DNA from: a virus
Strand: one strand, 5' to 3'
DNA: 64,000 nt
IMG/VR virus record: IMGVR_UViG_3300036780_000414
Coordinates: 1 to 64,000 of that record
The position numbers and the translations under genes are program-made. Shown here one piece after another: positions 24,904 to 32,117 of the stretch; position 1 is the first letter of the stretch; the number at the start of each line of letters is the position of its first letter. The notes under the pieces were generated by a model. The model ran no database searches, had not been told where the DNA came from, and was given only the letters and a program-made list of their open reading frames with translations.

Positions 24904-25499
24904 GGGTGCGCCCCTTCCCACGCTGGCAGCAGCGCCCCGATGTCAGACGGCATCACGTCACCTGGCCACCGGTCATCCGAGTACAGGTGCACGCCGCCGT
25001 CCAGCTTGCAACGGTCAGCGAAGTACGCACACTGCATGTGATGCGTTGTCTCAATGTAGCTGCGCAGGCCCGGCACCGGCACATGAGCGTGGTGCGCTGC
25101 TATCGCCCCGTAGTCGAGGAACGAGTACGGCACCCCGTGGTTACCCCACGGCCCCGGCCGCGTATACCGCACGGCGGCAGCAGCGACCACCTGGCTTGTG
25201 GGCAGCACCCCCGTCGACCAGACGTGCGGCACGTTCCCGTACGACCACGGCACCTCCACCGCGCCGCCCGGTTGCGCCTCCGCAACCCAGATCACCGGGG
25301 AGTCCGCGGACAGCCCCCGGCCGGACGGCATCCGCTTCGGGTAGTCAATGCGGGTGCACACCACCACGTGGTTCCACTGGCTGAAGCTCGGGCTGGCCAG
25401 CCGCTCCATCAGCTCCACGATCGCGCTGACCGTGGTCAGCGTGTTGACTACCGCCAGGTCACCCGGCTCAGGCAGGACATCAGTCACGTGCCCCACCAT
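24900..25499 (-). CDS. Permuted papain-like (YiiX/NlpC-P60 type) hydrolase
   Basis: 199 residues. The order His44 (SQWNHVVVCTR), Glu74 (WVAEAQPGG), Tyr/Phe-rich PYSFLDY (~124-130) and Cys157 (HMQCAYFADRC) fits the circularly permuted NlpC/P60-like papain fold, in which the His comes before the Cys. Such enzymes cut peptidoglycan peptides, amide or ester bonds. There is no signal peptide, so the target may be inside the host or reached after lysis. The ATG lies only 13 bases after a strong terminator hairpin and has no purine ribosome site; GTG at codon 5 is an alternative. Confidence 0.6.
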   Translation of the reverse strand: MVGHVTDVLPEPGDLAVVNTLTTVSAIVELMERLASPSFSQWNHVVVCTRIDYPKRMPSGRGLSADSPVIWVAEAQPGGAVEVPWSYGNVPHVWSTGVLPTSQVVAAAAVRYTRPGPWGNHGVPYSFLDYGAIAAHHAHVPVPGLRSYIETTHHMQCAYFADRCKLDGGVHLYSDDRWPGDVMPSDIGALLPAWEGAHP

Positions 25500-25502
25500 G
25501 GC

Positions 25503-25546
25503 ACAAAAGGAACCGCGCCGCCCAGGTTGCCCTGGGGCGGCGCGGT
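25503..25546 (-). terminator. Strong rho-independent terminator
   Basis: On the - strand a 15-bp GC-rich stem (25546-25531 with 25526-25512, one bulged base) around a tetraloop is followed by TTCCTTTT. It would stop leftward transcription just before the papain-like gene at 25499, so that gene needs read-through or a regulated hairpin. Confidence 0.8.
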
Positions 25547-25565
25547 CGCAGCGCGCTGCCTCGCG

Positions 25566-25736
25566 CTACTTGCCGTGCTTGTTGGCCTCACCGCGCAGTT
25601 CTGCGAGGATTCCGCGGCCCCTGATGACCGCTTTGGTGTCATCTCGGTTACCGTTGTTCTCATGGGCCAGGGCCCTGCGTTCCCTGGGGGTCAGGTCAGA
25701 ATCGTCTCTTTCCGGGTGGCTGTCGAAGCCGAACAT
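25566..25736 (-). CDS. Small charged protein, paralogue of the next gene
   Basis: 56 residues, start MFGFDSHPERDDSDL, ATG eight bases after AAAAGGGG. Shares the core DLTPRERRAL..ENN with the gene at 25821-25991 (DLTPRERKAL..END) and the same length, so the pair arose by tandem duplication. Highly charged with a predicted helix after the motif. Function unknown. Confidence 0.65.
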   Translation of the reverse strand: MFGFDSHPERDDSDLTPRERRALAHENNGNRDDTKAVIRGRGILAELRGEANKHGK

Positions 25737-25820
25737 TGTTGACCCCTTTTCTGTAAGGTTGGGTTTCCCTGGGGAAACGAGCCGCGCAAGACCCGGCTTG
25801 TGCGGTGCTCCCGCCGTTTT

Positions 25821-25991
25821 CTACAACTTCCACCACGCTTCGAGGCAGCGTTCCTCGATGGCTGCTTTCACGCCCTTGCCGGTGCCCGTCTTGTCGTTCT
25901 CGTCGAACAGGGCCTTGCGCTCCCTGGGGGTCAGGTCGTCGTCTCCCCGGTCAGGGTTCGGGTCGAACCAGCCGCCCGTTAGTATGCCCAC
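25821..25991 (-). CDS. Small charged protein, paralogue of the preceding gene
   Basis: 56 residues from GTG at 25991, preceded by GAGAGGAG. Core motif DLTPRERKALFDEND, then KGVKAAIEERCLEAWWKL. Same length and motif position as the gene at 25566-25736. The ~85 bases between the two genes contain two hairpins (25765-25780 and 25783-25809) that may separate their transcripts. Confidence 0.65.
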   Translation of the reverse strand: MGILTGGWFDPNPDRGDDDLTPRERKALFDENDKTGTGKGVKAAIEERCLEAWWKL

Positions 25992-26038
25992 TGCCTGCTC
26001 CTCTCCCGGTTTCCCTCTTGTGGCGGGGGCCGCGCCGG

Positions 26039-26353
26039 CTACTTGCCCGGCGGGGGGATCAGGACCGGCAGGACGTCCTCGTCCTTGTCGTCTTCCCGGC
26101 GAAGGGCGGCCTCGTCGCAGCGCATGAGGATCGTGCCTGCCGGGTCGATGTACTCCAGGGTCAGCGCGACGCGCTCCCGTGTGGTGAGCAGCGTGTTACG
26201 CGGGTCACGCGGCGGGAGCTGGATGTGCCGGACGGCGAGTGACATGCGTGCGCTGACCACAGCTGCGCGCTGCTCCCTGGTGCCGATGTTCTCATCACCT
26301 GTTGCCATGGTGATCAGGGTCGCTGTGTCGAAGTCCTCGACGGTTCCGTTCAC
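26039..26353 (-). CDS. Small protein, unknown
   Basis: 104 residues from GTG, with GAGAGAGGGGAGGG upstream. Central VALTLEYIDPAGTILMRC and an acidic/basic C-terminus ending VLIPPPGK. No recognised motif. It has a promoter-like site directly upstream (26383-26397). Confidence 0.65.
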   Translation of the reverse strand: MNGTVEDFDTATLITMATGDENIGTREQRAAVVSARMSLAVRHIQLPPRDPRNTLLTTRERVALTLEYIDPAGTILMRCDEAALRREDDKDEDVLPVLIPPPGK

Positions 26354-26382
26354 TTGACCCTCCCCTCTCTCTGTGTAACGGC

Positions 26383-26397
26383 ATCATACACGTGGGG
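26383..26397 (-). promoter_or_regulatory. Variant leftward promoter element
   Basis: The - strand reads CCCCACGTGTATGATGCC: a CACGTG box adjoining a good -10 (TATGAT), just upstream of the GAGAGAGG site of the gene starting at 26353. Spacing differs from the main class. Confidence 0.5.
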
Positions 26398-26435
26398 AGT
26401 AAGGATGTGGCAAACGTCAAGGCCACCGCATATAG

Positions 26436-26474
26436 CAGGACCCCCGGCCCGTGGAACACCAGCCGGGGGTCCTG
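26436..26474 (-). terminator. Long GC-rich hairpin
   Basis: A perfect 13-bp stem CAGGACCCCCGGC / GCCGGGGGTCCTG around a 13-base loop, between the genes ending at 26489 and starting at 26353, and upstream of the promoter-like site at 26383. A terminator followed by a new promoter is the simplest reading. Confidence 0.75.
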
Positions 26475-26488
26475 TGCCATGCCCCTCA

Positions 26489-26890
26489 TCAGCCAGCGTA
26501 CAGCAGCCGCACCCACGTTGCCGCGTACCGGCCCATCGGCTCATCATGCTGCGCGTGCCAGCCCCGGAGGAACTCCGTGATGACGCGGGCGTCCGGGGCG
26601 AGCCCGGCTTCCTCCAGGTCCCCGTACGCGCGGGCGCGCATCGCCGCAGGGAACTCCAGGTCCGCCCGTCCGGGGCCATCAGGCGGGAAGACGGCGGCCC
26701 GCCAGGCCCGCGCAGCGGTCAGCGTCGCCGCGTACACCTCCAAGTCCGGGGCGTCAGCGGTGTGCCTGCGGTTCCGCTCAGCCTTGTCCTTGACGGAGAT
26801 GACCAGCTCCACCGCGCTTTCCGCAGCCTCCACCAGGAGGTACGGGTTGAGCTGCCACTGGCGGACGATCCGCGCTTCTGCCCGGTCCAT
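26489..26890 (-). CDS. Helical protein, unknown
   Basis: 133 residues, ATG overlapping the upstream stop by one base (TGATG). Mostly helical (EARIVRQWQLNPYLLVEAAE, LEVYAATLTAARAWRAAV) with many Ala, Arg and Glu. No recognised family. Last gene of a run of overlapping genes before the hairpin at 26436. Confidence 0.65.
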   Translation of the reverse strand: MDRAEARIVRQWQLNPYLLVEAAESAVELVISVKDKAERNRRHTADAPDLEVYAATLTAARAWRAAVFPPDGPGRADLEFPAAMRARAYGDLEEAGLAPDARVITEFLRGWHAQHDEPMGRYAATWVRLLYAG

Positions 26891-27135
26891 CAGCGTTCCC
26901 TTTCCGGTACCAGCGGTATCAGCTCACCGCCGACCTCGCTGGCGGCGGCCAGCGACACGGCCGGGTACTGGCTGAGGACTGCGCGCAGCAGCTGACCGCT
27001 TAGCGGCATGTAGGTGTCCGGCCCGACCCTAATCCACTTGTAGCCGTCCACGTCCTCGAACACGGGAAGCCCGGCCGCGAGCGCTTCAGGCTGGACTAGC
27101 AGCGTGTCGGGCAGCATCCCGTCCGCCCGGTTCAT
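26890..27135 (-). CDS. Small protein, unknown
   Basis: 81 residues; coupled to both neighbours by overlaps (TGATG downstream, 4-base overlap upstream). Contains FEDVDGYKWIRVGPDTYMPL, a beta-like segment, and a helical AVLSQYPAVSLAAASEVGG. Function unknown. Confidence 0.62.
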   Translation of the reverse strand: MNRADGMLPDTLLVQPEALAAGLPVFEDVDGYKWIRVGPDTYMPLSGQLLRAVLSQYPAVSLAAASEVGGELIPLVPERER

Positions 27136-27398
27136 GTGCCGCCCTCCCCGCCTGCCGGGTACCAGCGCTGCCCCTTCGGGTCGGGTACCGCGCGCACCTT
27201 ACCGTCCTTGGCCAGCTCACCGAGGAGCGCCAGCATGAGCGTCATCGGGACTGGCCGGTGCAGCTCACCGATCGGCGGTTCCGGCATCGGCAGGCCGGGG
27301 CTCAGCTGGTAAGCGGTGCGGCCCGGCTGCCCGGTGACGGCGGCCAGGACGAACGCCAGCTGTTCGGAGTGCCGTTCGCGGGGCAGCACGGTTGTCAT
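27132..27398 (-). CDS. Winged-helix-like small protein
   Basis: 88 residues from the ATG overlapping the upstream stop (ATGA). Pattern AFVLAAVTGQPGRTAYQL ... MLALLGELAKDGKVRAV ... GQRWYPAG looks like a winged helix with the final strand pair. A DNA-binding role is possible. The longer frame upstream runs through the neighbouring gene and was not used. Confidence 0.6.
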   Translation of the reverse strand: MTTVLPRERHSEQLAFVLAAVTGQPGRTAYQLSPGLPMPEPPIGELHRPVPMTLMLALLGELAKDGKVRAVPDPKGQRWYPAGGEGGT

Positions 27399-27772
27399 GG
27401 TGCTACCTCTACTGCGACGACGAACCGCCCGCAGGTTGCGCAGCTGACTCGGATCTTCCCGGCGTAGTAGGTTGCCGTGACCGGCTTGCCGGGGTGGCAC
27501 CTGCCGGTCACGGTGAGCGGTGAGTCGTGGGTGGTGTGGTCGCAGAACATGTTGGAGCAGCCCAGCGCGTCCAGGTACTCGCAGCTGACTACTGCGCCGG
27601 CCGGCAGCTGCTCCGGCAGCTGCTGCGGCGTGGGGGTTACGGCCAGCACTTCCCATCCGTCCACGGTGAACAGCTCGCTGCTGCGCATCGCGTCCGCCGT
27701 GGCGTCCGCTACGTCGGTGTCGCTGGTGGCGTCGGAGACTTTGACGGCCCCCGTGACCCTGATCGTCTTCAC
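27395..27772 (-). CDS. Protein with C-terminal zinc-ribbon-like cysteines
   Basis: 125 residues. Residues ~64-116 contain CEYLDALGCSNMFCDH, CHPGK and CATCG, enough ligands for one or two zinc sites. N-terminal half has beta-like KTIRVTGAVKVSD. Overlaps both neighbours by four bases, so it is part of the coupled run 26890-28624. Confidence 0.62.
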   Translation of the reverse strand: MKTIRVTGAVKVSDATSDTDVADATADAMRSSELFTVDGWEVLAVTPTPQQLPEQLPAGAVVSCEYLDALGCSNMFCDHTTHDSPLTVTGRCHPGKPVTATYYAGKIRVSCATCGRFVVAVEVAP

Positions 27773-28260
27773 GGTGCCTCCTGCGGCTGGCCGGTGCCGG
27801 AAAGCTCCGCGTACGCGGTTTTGAGTGCGGTGAGCTGCGGCGTGTCGTGGAAGGTGAGGTACTGGCTGGCGCCCATGCGGATCAGCATGGCCTCTGCGAT
27901 CCGCTGCGCGTGCGCCCAGCCCATGTTGGCGAGCGCGTCTTGCAGGTTGACCAGCTGACCGCTGGCCAGCGACGACGCGAGGCGCAGGAACCGCTTCTCA
28001 TGGCCTTCCGGGTACAGCTTCGGGTCGCGCACCAGGTTCTGCCATGACTTGATCCACGCGCCGGGCAAGCTCGCATGGTCGGCCATCGAGTAGTGGGTGT
28101 CCAGTACCACGTGCCGGGCGAATGCCCTGGTGCCGGGCAGGTGGGTGAACGTCACCAGGTGCATCGCCGCCTGGCTGGCCGTCACGCCGTCGATCCGCGC
28201 GCCTTCGGCCAGCAGCGCGCACAGCTCCTCACGGGTGCAGCCCTCAACGGGGTCAGTCAT
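27769..28260 (-). CDS. Helical protein, unknown
   Basis: 163 residues from the ATG at 28260 (earlier ATG in frame overlaps the neighbour widely). Contains TREELCALLAEGARIDG, HLVTFTHLPGTRAFARHVVL and a C-terminal ALANMGWAHAQRIAEAMLIR helix. The C-terminal helix resembles those of the small proteins at 28596 and 29457. No catalytic motif recognised. Confidence 0.65.
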   Translation of the reverse strand: MTDPVEGCTREELCALLAEGARIDGVTASQAAMHLVTFTHLPGTRAFARHVVLDTHYSMADHASLPGAWIKSWQNLVRDPKLYPEGHEKRFLRLASSLASGQLVNLQDALANMGWAHAQRIAEAMLIRMGASQYLTFHDTPQLTALKTAYAELSGTGQPQEAP

Positions 28261-28624
28261 CGGACTTGGCTCCTTCCTGGTCGTGCCAGTCTTGCCATAC
28301 CTTGCGGGCTTCGCTGGTCGCCCAGCAGCTCCGCGTCTCGATCTCCGCGCCGCACGTGCAGCCGAGCAGCAGGTCACGGTGCTTCCCGGCTGTGGCCAGG
28401 GTCAGCTGGTGCTCCCCCGGCGTTTCTTCGAGCGGCGGCCAGTGCGGCAGGGTCAGCCCGTCCTGCGTCGGCCCTTTCGCCCGTGCCGCGACCAGCATGG
28501 GGTCCGGCAGTGTCCCAGGCTGCCCGTGGCGGAGGAAGCCGAGCCCCTGGGTCAGCAGGTGCAGCATTACCTGCTTCCGCGCCAGTGCGCTCGTGTCAAC
28601 TCGCGTCCACGTCACCCGGCTCAC
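28253..28624 (-). CDS. Small protein with CTCG motif, unknown
   Basis: 123 residues from GTG, overlapping its upstream neighbour by 29 bases and downstream neighbour by 8. N-terminal helix (ALARKQVMLHLLTQGLGFLR), C-terminal LLLGCTCGAEIETRSCWATS with three cysteines. Start is uncertain (a second GTG lies three codons in). Confidence 0.58.
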   Translation of the reverse strand: MSRVTWTRVDTSALARKQVMLHLLTQGLGFLRHGQPGTLPDPMLVAARAKGPTQDGLTLPHWPPLEETPGEHQLTLATAGKHRDLLLGCTCGAEIETRSCWATSEARKVWQDWHDQEGAKSDD

Positions 28625-28805
28625 CCCCGAGCGGCGGGAGGATCAGGCCCTTGTCGATCGCGGCGAGCGTCGCGTAACCGTGGCTGATGCGGAGAAGCGC
28701 CGCCGTTTTCTCACCCTTGGTGTACGTGCTGGCCATGGTCAGCTCATGCGCTTCATGCAGCGCCCGTGCCGCGTCAGCGAGGTAGCCGCTGCCGTCGTAG
28801 CTCAC
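28596..28805 (-). CDS. Small helical protein, paralogue of 29457-29639
   Basis: 69 residues from GTG overlapping the upstream stop (GTGA). Ends with ISHGYATLAAIDKGLILPPL, matching ARVYAVLAAIDKRLPPGTLL of the gene at 29457-29639. Each copy directly follows a YraN-fold gene, so a two-gene module has been duplicated. Confidence 0.65.
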   Translation of the reverse strand: MSYDGSGYLADAARALHEAHELTMASTYTKGEKTAALLRISHGYATLAAIDKGLILPPLGGEPGDVDAS

Positions 28806-29407
28806 TGGGTCACCCCGCGCACGTGCTCGATAACCCAGCCGCCCGCCTGGTGGCCCATGCCGAGCACGTCGACGCGGGCTTGCGGGAACAGCAGGCTGCG
28901 CTCCTTGCACCACGCGGCTGCCAGCAGCAGCACTTCCATGAACGTCTTCTCGCCCAGTTCGTTCAGTGAAGAGAGGTACCGGCCGTCTGCCGCGAACTTC
29001 AGGTATACGGCCACCAGTTGGTCCCGTTCCTGCGCGACGATGCTGAGGCCGCCGTCGTCGCAGCACCAGCCCCGGTCATGCACGATCAGGCCCGCCCCGA
29101 CCAGGTACTCAGCGGCGGCGTCCACCGCGCTGGTAATCCCCGACGCCGGGAACTGCGTCACCTGCACACCGCCGGCGCCGGGCCGCCGTTCTATCACCGC
29201 GCAGGCCAGCGCCAGGATGTCAGCCTCACTGACCCACAAGCCGGTGACCGGCTTGCCCCTGGCGTTGCGGATGACAACCGGCCACGGTTCCCCGTTGTCC
29301 GGCACCGTGACGCGCAGCGACTGAAGCGGCCGCACCGCGACGCCTGGTGGCGGTGACTCGGCCAGGATGAATACTTCCTGGCCGTGCTCGTTACTCAGGT
29401 TCTCCAT
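28802..29407 (-). CDS. Degenerate YraN/UPF0102-fold protein, copy A
   Basis: 201 residues; ATG chosen because GAGAGAGGGA lies upstream. Residues ~1-90 are an extra N-terminal region. Residues ~95-201 follow the YraN (UPF0102) pattern: EYLVGAGLIVHDRGWCCDDG, LVAVYLKFA, a helical GEKTFMEVLLLAAAWCK and the closing ARVDVLGMG...WVIEHVRGVTQ. In YraN the GEID and VEVK motifs supply the nuclease active site; here they read GGLS and VYLK, so metal-dependent cleavage is probably lost. Paralogous to 29639-30100. Confidence 0.62.
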   Translation of the reverse strand: MENLSNEHGQEVFILAESPPPGVAVRPLQSLRVTVPDNGEPWPVVIRNARGKPVTGLWVSEADILALACAVIERRPGAGGVQVTQFPASGITSAVDAAAEYLVGAGLIVHDRGWCCDDGGLSIVAQERDQLVAVYLKFAADGRYLSSLNELGEKTFMEVLLLAAAWCKERSLLFPQARVDVLGMGHQAGGWVIEHVRGVTQ

Positions 29408-29456
29408 CGTTCGTTCTCCCTCTCTCAGGGTCACCGGGCGGAGGTGCCCGGTGATG

Positions 29457-29639
29457 TCATAACGGTGACTTCGGGGTAAGCAGCGTTCCGGGTGGCAGGC
29501 GCTTGTCGATCGCGGCGAGGACCGCGTAGACGCGGGCGATGTCGATGTGCGCCTGAGCTGCGCTCCCCGGCGGCAACCCGGCCGCCGCCCGGCTGGCCTC
29601 AGTCAGCGCCTGCTCGGCCATGGCCTCGTACCTGGCCAT
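29457..29639 (-). CDS. Small helical protein, paralogue of 28596-28805
   Basis: 60 residues, ATG overlapping the stop of the upstream YraN-fold gene (TGATG). Ala-rich helix then ARVYAVLAAIDKRLPPGTLL shared with 28596-28805. Probably works with its YraN-fold partner, given conserved pairing. Confidence 0.65.
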   Translation of the reverse strand: MARYEAMAEQALTEASRAAAGLPPGSAAQAHIDIARVYAVLAAIDKRLPPGTLLTPKSPL

Positions 29640-30100
29640 CAGCCCACCGCCCGAACGTGCTCGATCGTGCCGTCACCGAGGACGCCGATCACGTCCACCC
29701 GGATCCGGTCGGCCCGCCGGCCGTGCTGCTGCATCCACAGGGTGAGGAGCCGCCGCATGACCTGCTTCCTGACGTTGCTCATCCGGTCCAGCCGGCTCCC
29801 GTGGCGTTCCTTGTTGACCCGCAGGTCGACCGCGACCAGCACCCCGTGATCATCAGCGACCAGCGGCAGGCGGTAATCACCTTCTGACCAGTTGCGGTCC
29901 AGCACCGTGAACCCGCACTCGCCCAGATGCCTGACGGCCCGTGCCATCGCCGTGTCCGCGTCCCGGTGCCAGGTGACGTGCTTGATCTGGTCTGCCTGAG
30001 CCGGGTGGCAGTCGGTGCGCAGCTCACCTCGGTAACCGCACCTGGTGCACACGGCCCGGTGGAGGGTCTCCACGCTGACGGCGGTGTCCTGAATGGTCAC
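29639..30100 (-). CDS. Degenerate YraN/UPF0102-fold protein, copy B
   Basis: 153 residues from GTG (GTGA overlap with the upstream stop). Residues 1-45 carry CTRCGYRGELRTDCHP, a zinc-ribbon-like start. Residues ~48-153 match YraN closely: AVRHLGECGFTVLDRNWSEG, LVAVDLRVNKERHGS, then RIRVDVIGVLGDGTIEHVRA. The catalytic GEID is GDYR and VEVK is VDLR, so the nuclease site looks inactive. YraN proteins are restriction-endonuclease-fold proteins linked to recombination; a binding-only or decoy role is inferred. Confidence 0.68.
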   Translation of the reverse strand: MTIQDTAVSVETLHRAVCTRCGYRGELRTDCHPAQADQIKHVTWHRDADTAMARAVRHLGECGFTVLDRNWSEGDYRLPLVADDHGVLVAVDLRVNKERHGSRLDRMSNVRKQVMRRLLTLWMQQHGRRADRIRVDVIGVLGDGTIEHVRAVG

Positions 30101-30864
30101 CGCAGGCGCTCCGTGGTGATCTTCGCAGTCTGGTTGAGGCGGCGGGTCACGGCAGCGCGCACCCGCTCGTCATCCGGGTAGACGCCGAGGTCCGCGAGGA
30201 TGTAGCGGACTGTGTCCGCCAGCCGTTCCGCGCTGCGCTCCGCGGCCTCGGGCGTGTCAGGGCCTGCCCGCTCGATCACCCACTGGTCACCGGCCTCGAC
30301 CACATGGGGGGCCTGCGCCATGGTGACCAGCGTGCGGGCCAGCCACCCCTGGTCGAAACGCTGCACGTACCTGCCGCCTTCGCGGGTGCGGAGGGTGACG
30401 GTGAACTCGCCGGGATCGGCCGGGTCGGTGATGCTGTCGAGGAACGCCGCGACGCCTGCCATGAACGCGGTCTCCTCGGCTGCTGCCCGCGCCGCCTCAG
30501 CCTCCTGCTCCTCGCCGGTTAGCTCAGCCGGCGGCGGGTTCAGCGCGGCCCACTGCTCGTAAGCCAGCCGGGGGTTCCAGCTGACCGTGGCCTGCCGGTG
30601 CGGCGTGCTGTGCTGCACTGTGTACGGGGCACCCTGCTCGATCACCAGGTGGACCCCGCTGTGGGTGGTGCCGCCTACCAGTGACATGACGCTGAGGGGA
30701 ACGTCGCCTTGCGGCACCTCCCCTTCCGGCATCTTCACTGTCACGATCGCAGGGTGGCCAGTCTCGAACCGCACCACCTTCCCGTCTGCGAGTACGGCGG
30801 TGAGCCGCACCTGGAGCGCCTTGGCCAGCAGGCCACCGTCCGGGTACGCGGTCAAATCAGGCAT
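30097..30864 (-). CDS. Two-part protein of unknown function
   Basis: 255 residues, ATG with GAGAGAGGGA upstream. The first ~105 residues are beta-rich (VRLTAVLADGKVVRFETGHP, VTVKMPEGEVPQGDVPLSVM); a Glu/Ala helix follows (~115-140); the last ~100 residues again start with beta (EFTVTLRTREGGRYVQRFDQ) and end helical with ILADLGVYPDDERVRAAV. Head of a run of coupled genes. No family recognised. Confidence 0.65.
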   Translation of the reverse strand: MPDLTAYPDGGLLAKALQVRLTAVLADGKVVRFETGHPAIVTVKMPEGEVPQGDVPLSVMSLVGGTTHSGVHLVIEQGAPYTVQHSTPHRQATVSWNPRLAYEQWAALNPPPAELTGEEQEAEAARAAAEETAFMAGVAAFLDSITDPADPGEFTVTLRTREGGRYVQRFDQGWLARTLVTMAQAPHVVEAGDQWVIERAGPDTPEAAERSAERLADTVRYILADLGVYPDDERVRAAVTRRLNQTAKITTERLR

Positions 30865-31228
30865 CTTGCTTGTCCCTCTCTCTTTCCGGTTCGCATGCGC
30901 ACCAGCCCATAGTGTGGGCGAGTGACCGCAGGTGCTGCTCCCGCCACCGCTCGTCGCGGTACCGCTCCCACACCGTCCAGTCCCACAGCCCGGCGCTGAG
31001 CACGGTGCGGGTCACCTGGTACGGGCGCCTGTGGGAGTAGGGCCACTCGGCTGAGGCCCGTGCCGCCTCTGCGGTGCAGTGCTCGCAGGTCATCGTCGTG
31101 CCGACCCGGCGCAGGCACGCAGGGTCACCCATCGACGCGGGCATCTGCGGGTGAAGCATCACGACGTGCTTGCAGTCGAGGACCGCCATCCAGTCCAGCA
31201 GCTCCTCACCGAGCATGTTGAGCACCAT
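30857..31228 (-). CDS. Small zinc-binding-like protein
   Basis: 123 residues; ATG at 31228 chosen for the GAGAGAGGGAGAGG upstream; the longer frame would start inside the promoter element. Contains LDCKHVVMLHPQ, CLRRVGTTMTCEHCT and a C-terminal CACEPERERD. First gene of the transcript from the promoter at 31285. Confidence 0.65.
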   Translation of the reverse strand: MVLNMLGEELLDWMAVLDCKHVVMLHPQMPASMGDPACLRRVGTTMTCEHCTAEAARASAEWPYSHRRPYQVTRTVLSAGLWDWTVWERYRDERWREQHLRSLAHTMGWCACEPERERDKQDA

Positions 31229-31284
31229 CAGCCCTCTCCCTCTCTCGGGGTTACCAGGCTCTTTCAGCGGGGTCTCACAACCCC

Positions 31285-31311
31285 AGTATACCGCACACAT
31301 GTTAGGTGTAG
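31285..31311 (-). promoter_or_regulatory. Leftward promoter element, strong copy
   Basis: On the - strand AACATGTG-TGCGG-TATACT is followed by GGGGTTGTGAG. The -10 (TATACT) lies about 45 bases before the GAGAGAGG of the gene starting at 31228. It matches the class consensus at box, 5-base spacer and -10. Confidence 0.75.
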
Positions 31312-31727
31312 GGGGGCAACAGGTTAGCGGGTATCGCTGCCGCCGCGTACCCGGCCACGGCGAGGCGCGCGTGCACCCACGCCAGGTCGTTGAGGGTCAC
31401 CGCAGACTCGTAGCAGCTGTCCAGAATCCGGTCCAGCGTCCGGTAGTACGTGAAGGTACCCAGGTAGTCATCCGGCGGGATGGCATCGGCGGGCACGTTC
31501 CCCAGCAGCAGGACACGGTTCGGGCTGCCCTGCTGCTGCGCGTACACGTCCCCGGTGTCCTGCACGTAGGAGACCCGCCACTCAGGCCAGTGATGGTCTC
31601 GGAGCCGCCAGTGGACACCGTAAGCAGCTTCCGGGCTGAACATCCGGCGGATGTCGTCCATCCAGAAGTCATCCAGGTTCTCGAACAGCACCCGGTGCGG
31701 CCCCGGCCGGTCCAGCTCAGCGGTCAT
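31302..31727 (-). CDS. Protein of unknown function
   Basis: 141 residues from ATG at 31727, preceded by GGAGACG within the end of the upstream gene. Rich in Trp, Tyr and Asp (ENLDDFWMDDIRRMFSPEAA, RVSYVQDTGDVYAQQQ), C-terminal helix TLNDLAWVHARLAVAGYAAA. Its stop lies inside the promoter element at 31285, so it ends where the next transcript begins. Confidence 0.65.
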   Translation of the reverse strand: MTAELDRPGPHRVLFENLDDFWMDDIRRMFSPEAAYGVHWRLRDHHWPEWRVSYVQDTGDVYAQQQGSPNRVLLLGNVPADAIPPDDYLGTFTYYRTLDRILDSCYESAVTLNDLAWVHARLAVAGYAAAAIPANLLPPYT

Positions 31728-32082
31728 CGTCTTCACCGGGCCTGCGGAGGCGCGGGACCGGCTTGAACGGCTCATTCGCCATGAGGTGGTCGATGGCCTC
31801 GTTCCTGGTTCGTGAGTCATCGCCGGGCAGCACAGCTACGGTGATCTTGTCCCGTGGCAGGCCGGTCACCTGCATCGCGTAGGTGATGGTCGCTGCCGCC
31901 TGCTCCGGGGCGGGCGGCCACGTGCTCGCGTCGACATAGACGGTGGCCTCGACCAGCTGGAGCGTCCGGCTGCGGGATTGCCGGCGGTACAGCGGCTGTA
32001 TCCCCTCCACGTGCAGCAGGCCAAGGGTGATCTGTTCCACGACAGGATGTCCGATCGCCTGGGTGACGGGGTAGTCGGTCAT
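31717..32082 (-). CDS. Small protein, unknown
   Basis: 121 residues, ATG after GAGAGAGGAAAAGCT. Alpha/beta pattern: QLVEATVYVDASTWPPAP, TYAMQVTGLPRDKITVAVLP. C-terminus very acidic (PGEDDDR). Overlaps the next gene by 11 bases. Confidence 0.65.
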   Translation of the reverse strand: MTDYPVTQAIGHPVVEQITLGLLHVEGIQPLYRRQSRSRTLQLVEATVYVDASTWPPAPEQAAATITYAMQVTGLPRDKITVAVLPGDDSRTRNEAIDHLMANEPFKPVPRLRRPGEDDDR

Positions 32083-32117
32083 AGCTTTTCCTCTCTCGGT
32101 GCCGCGCAGCTGCGCGG

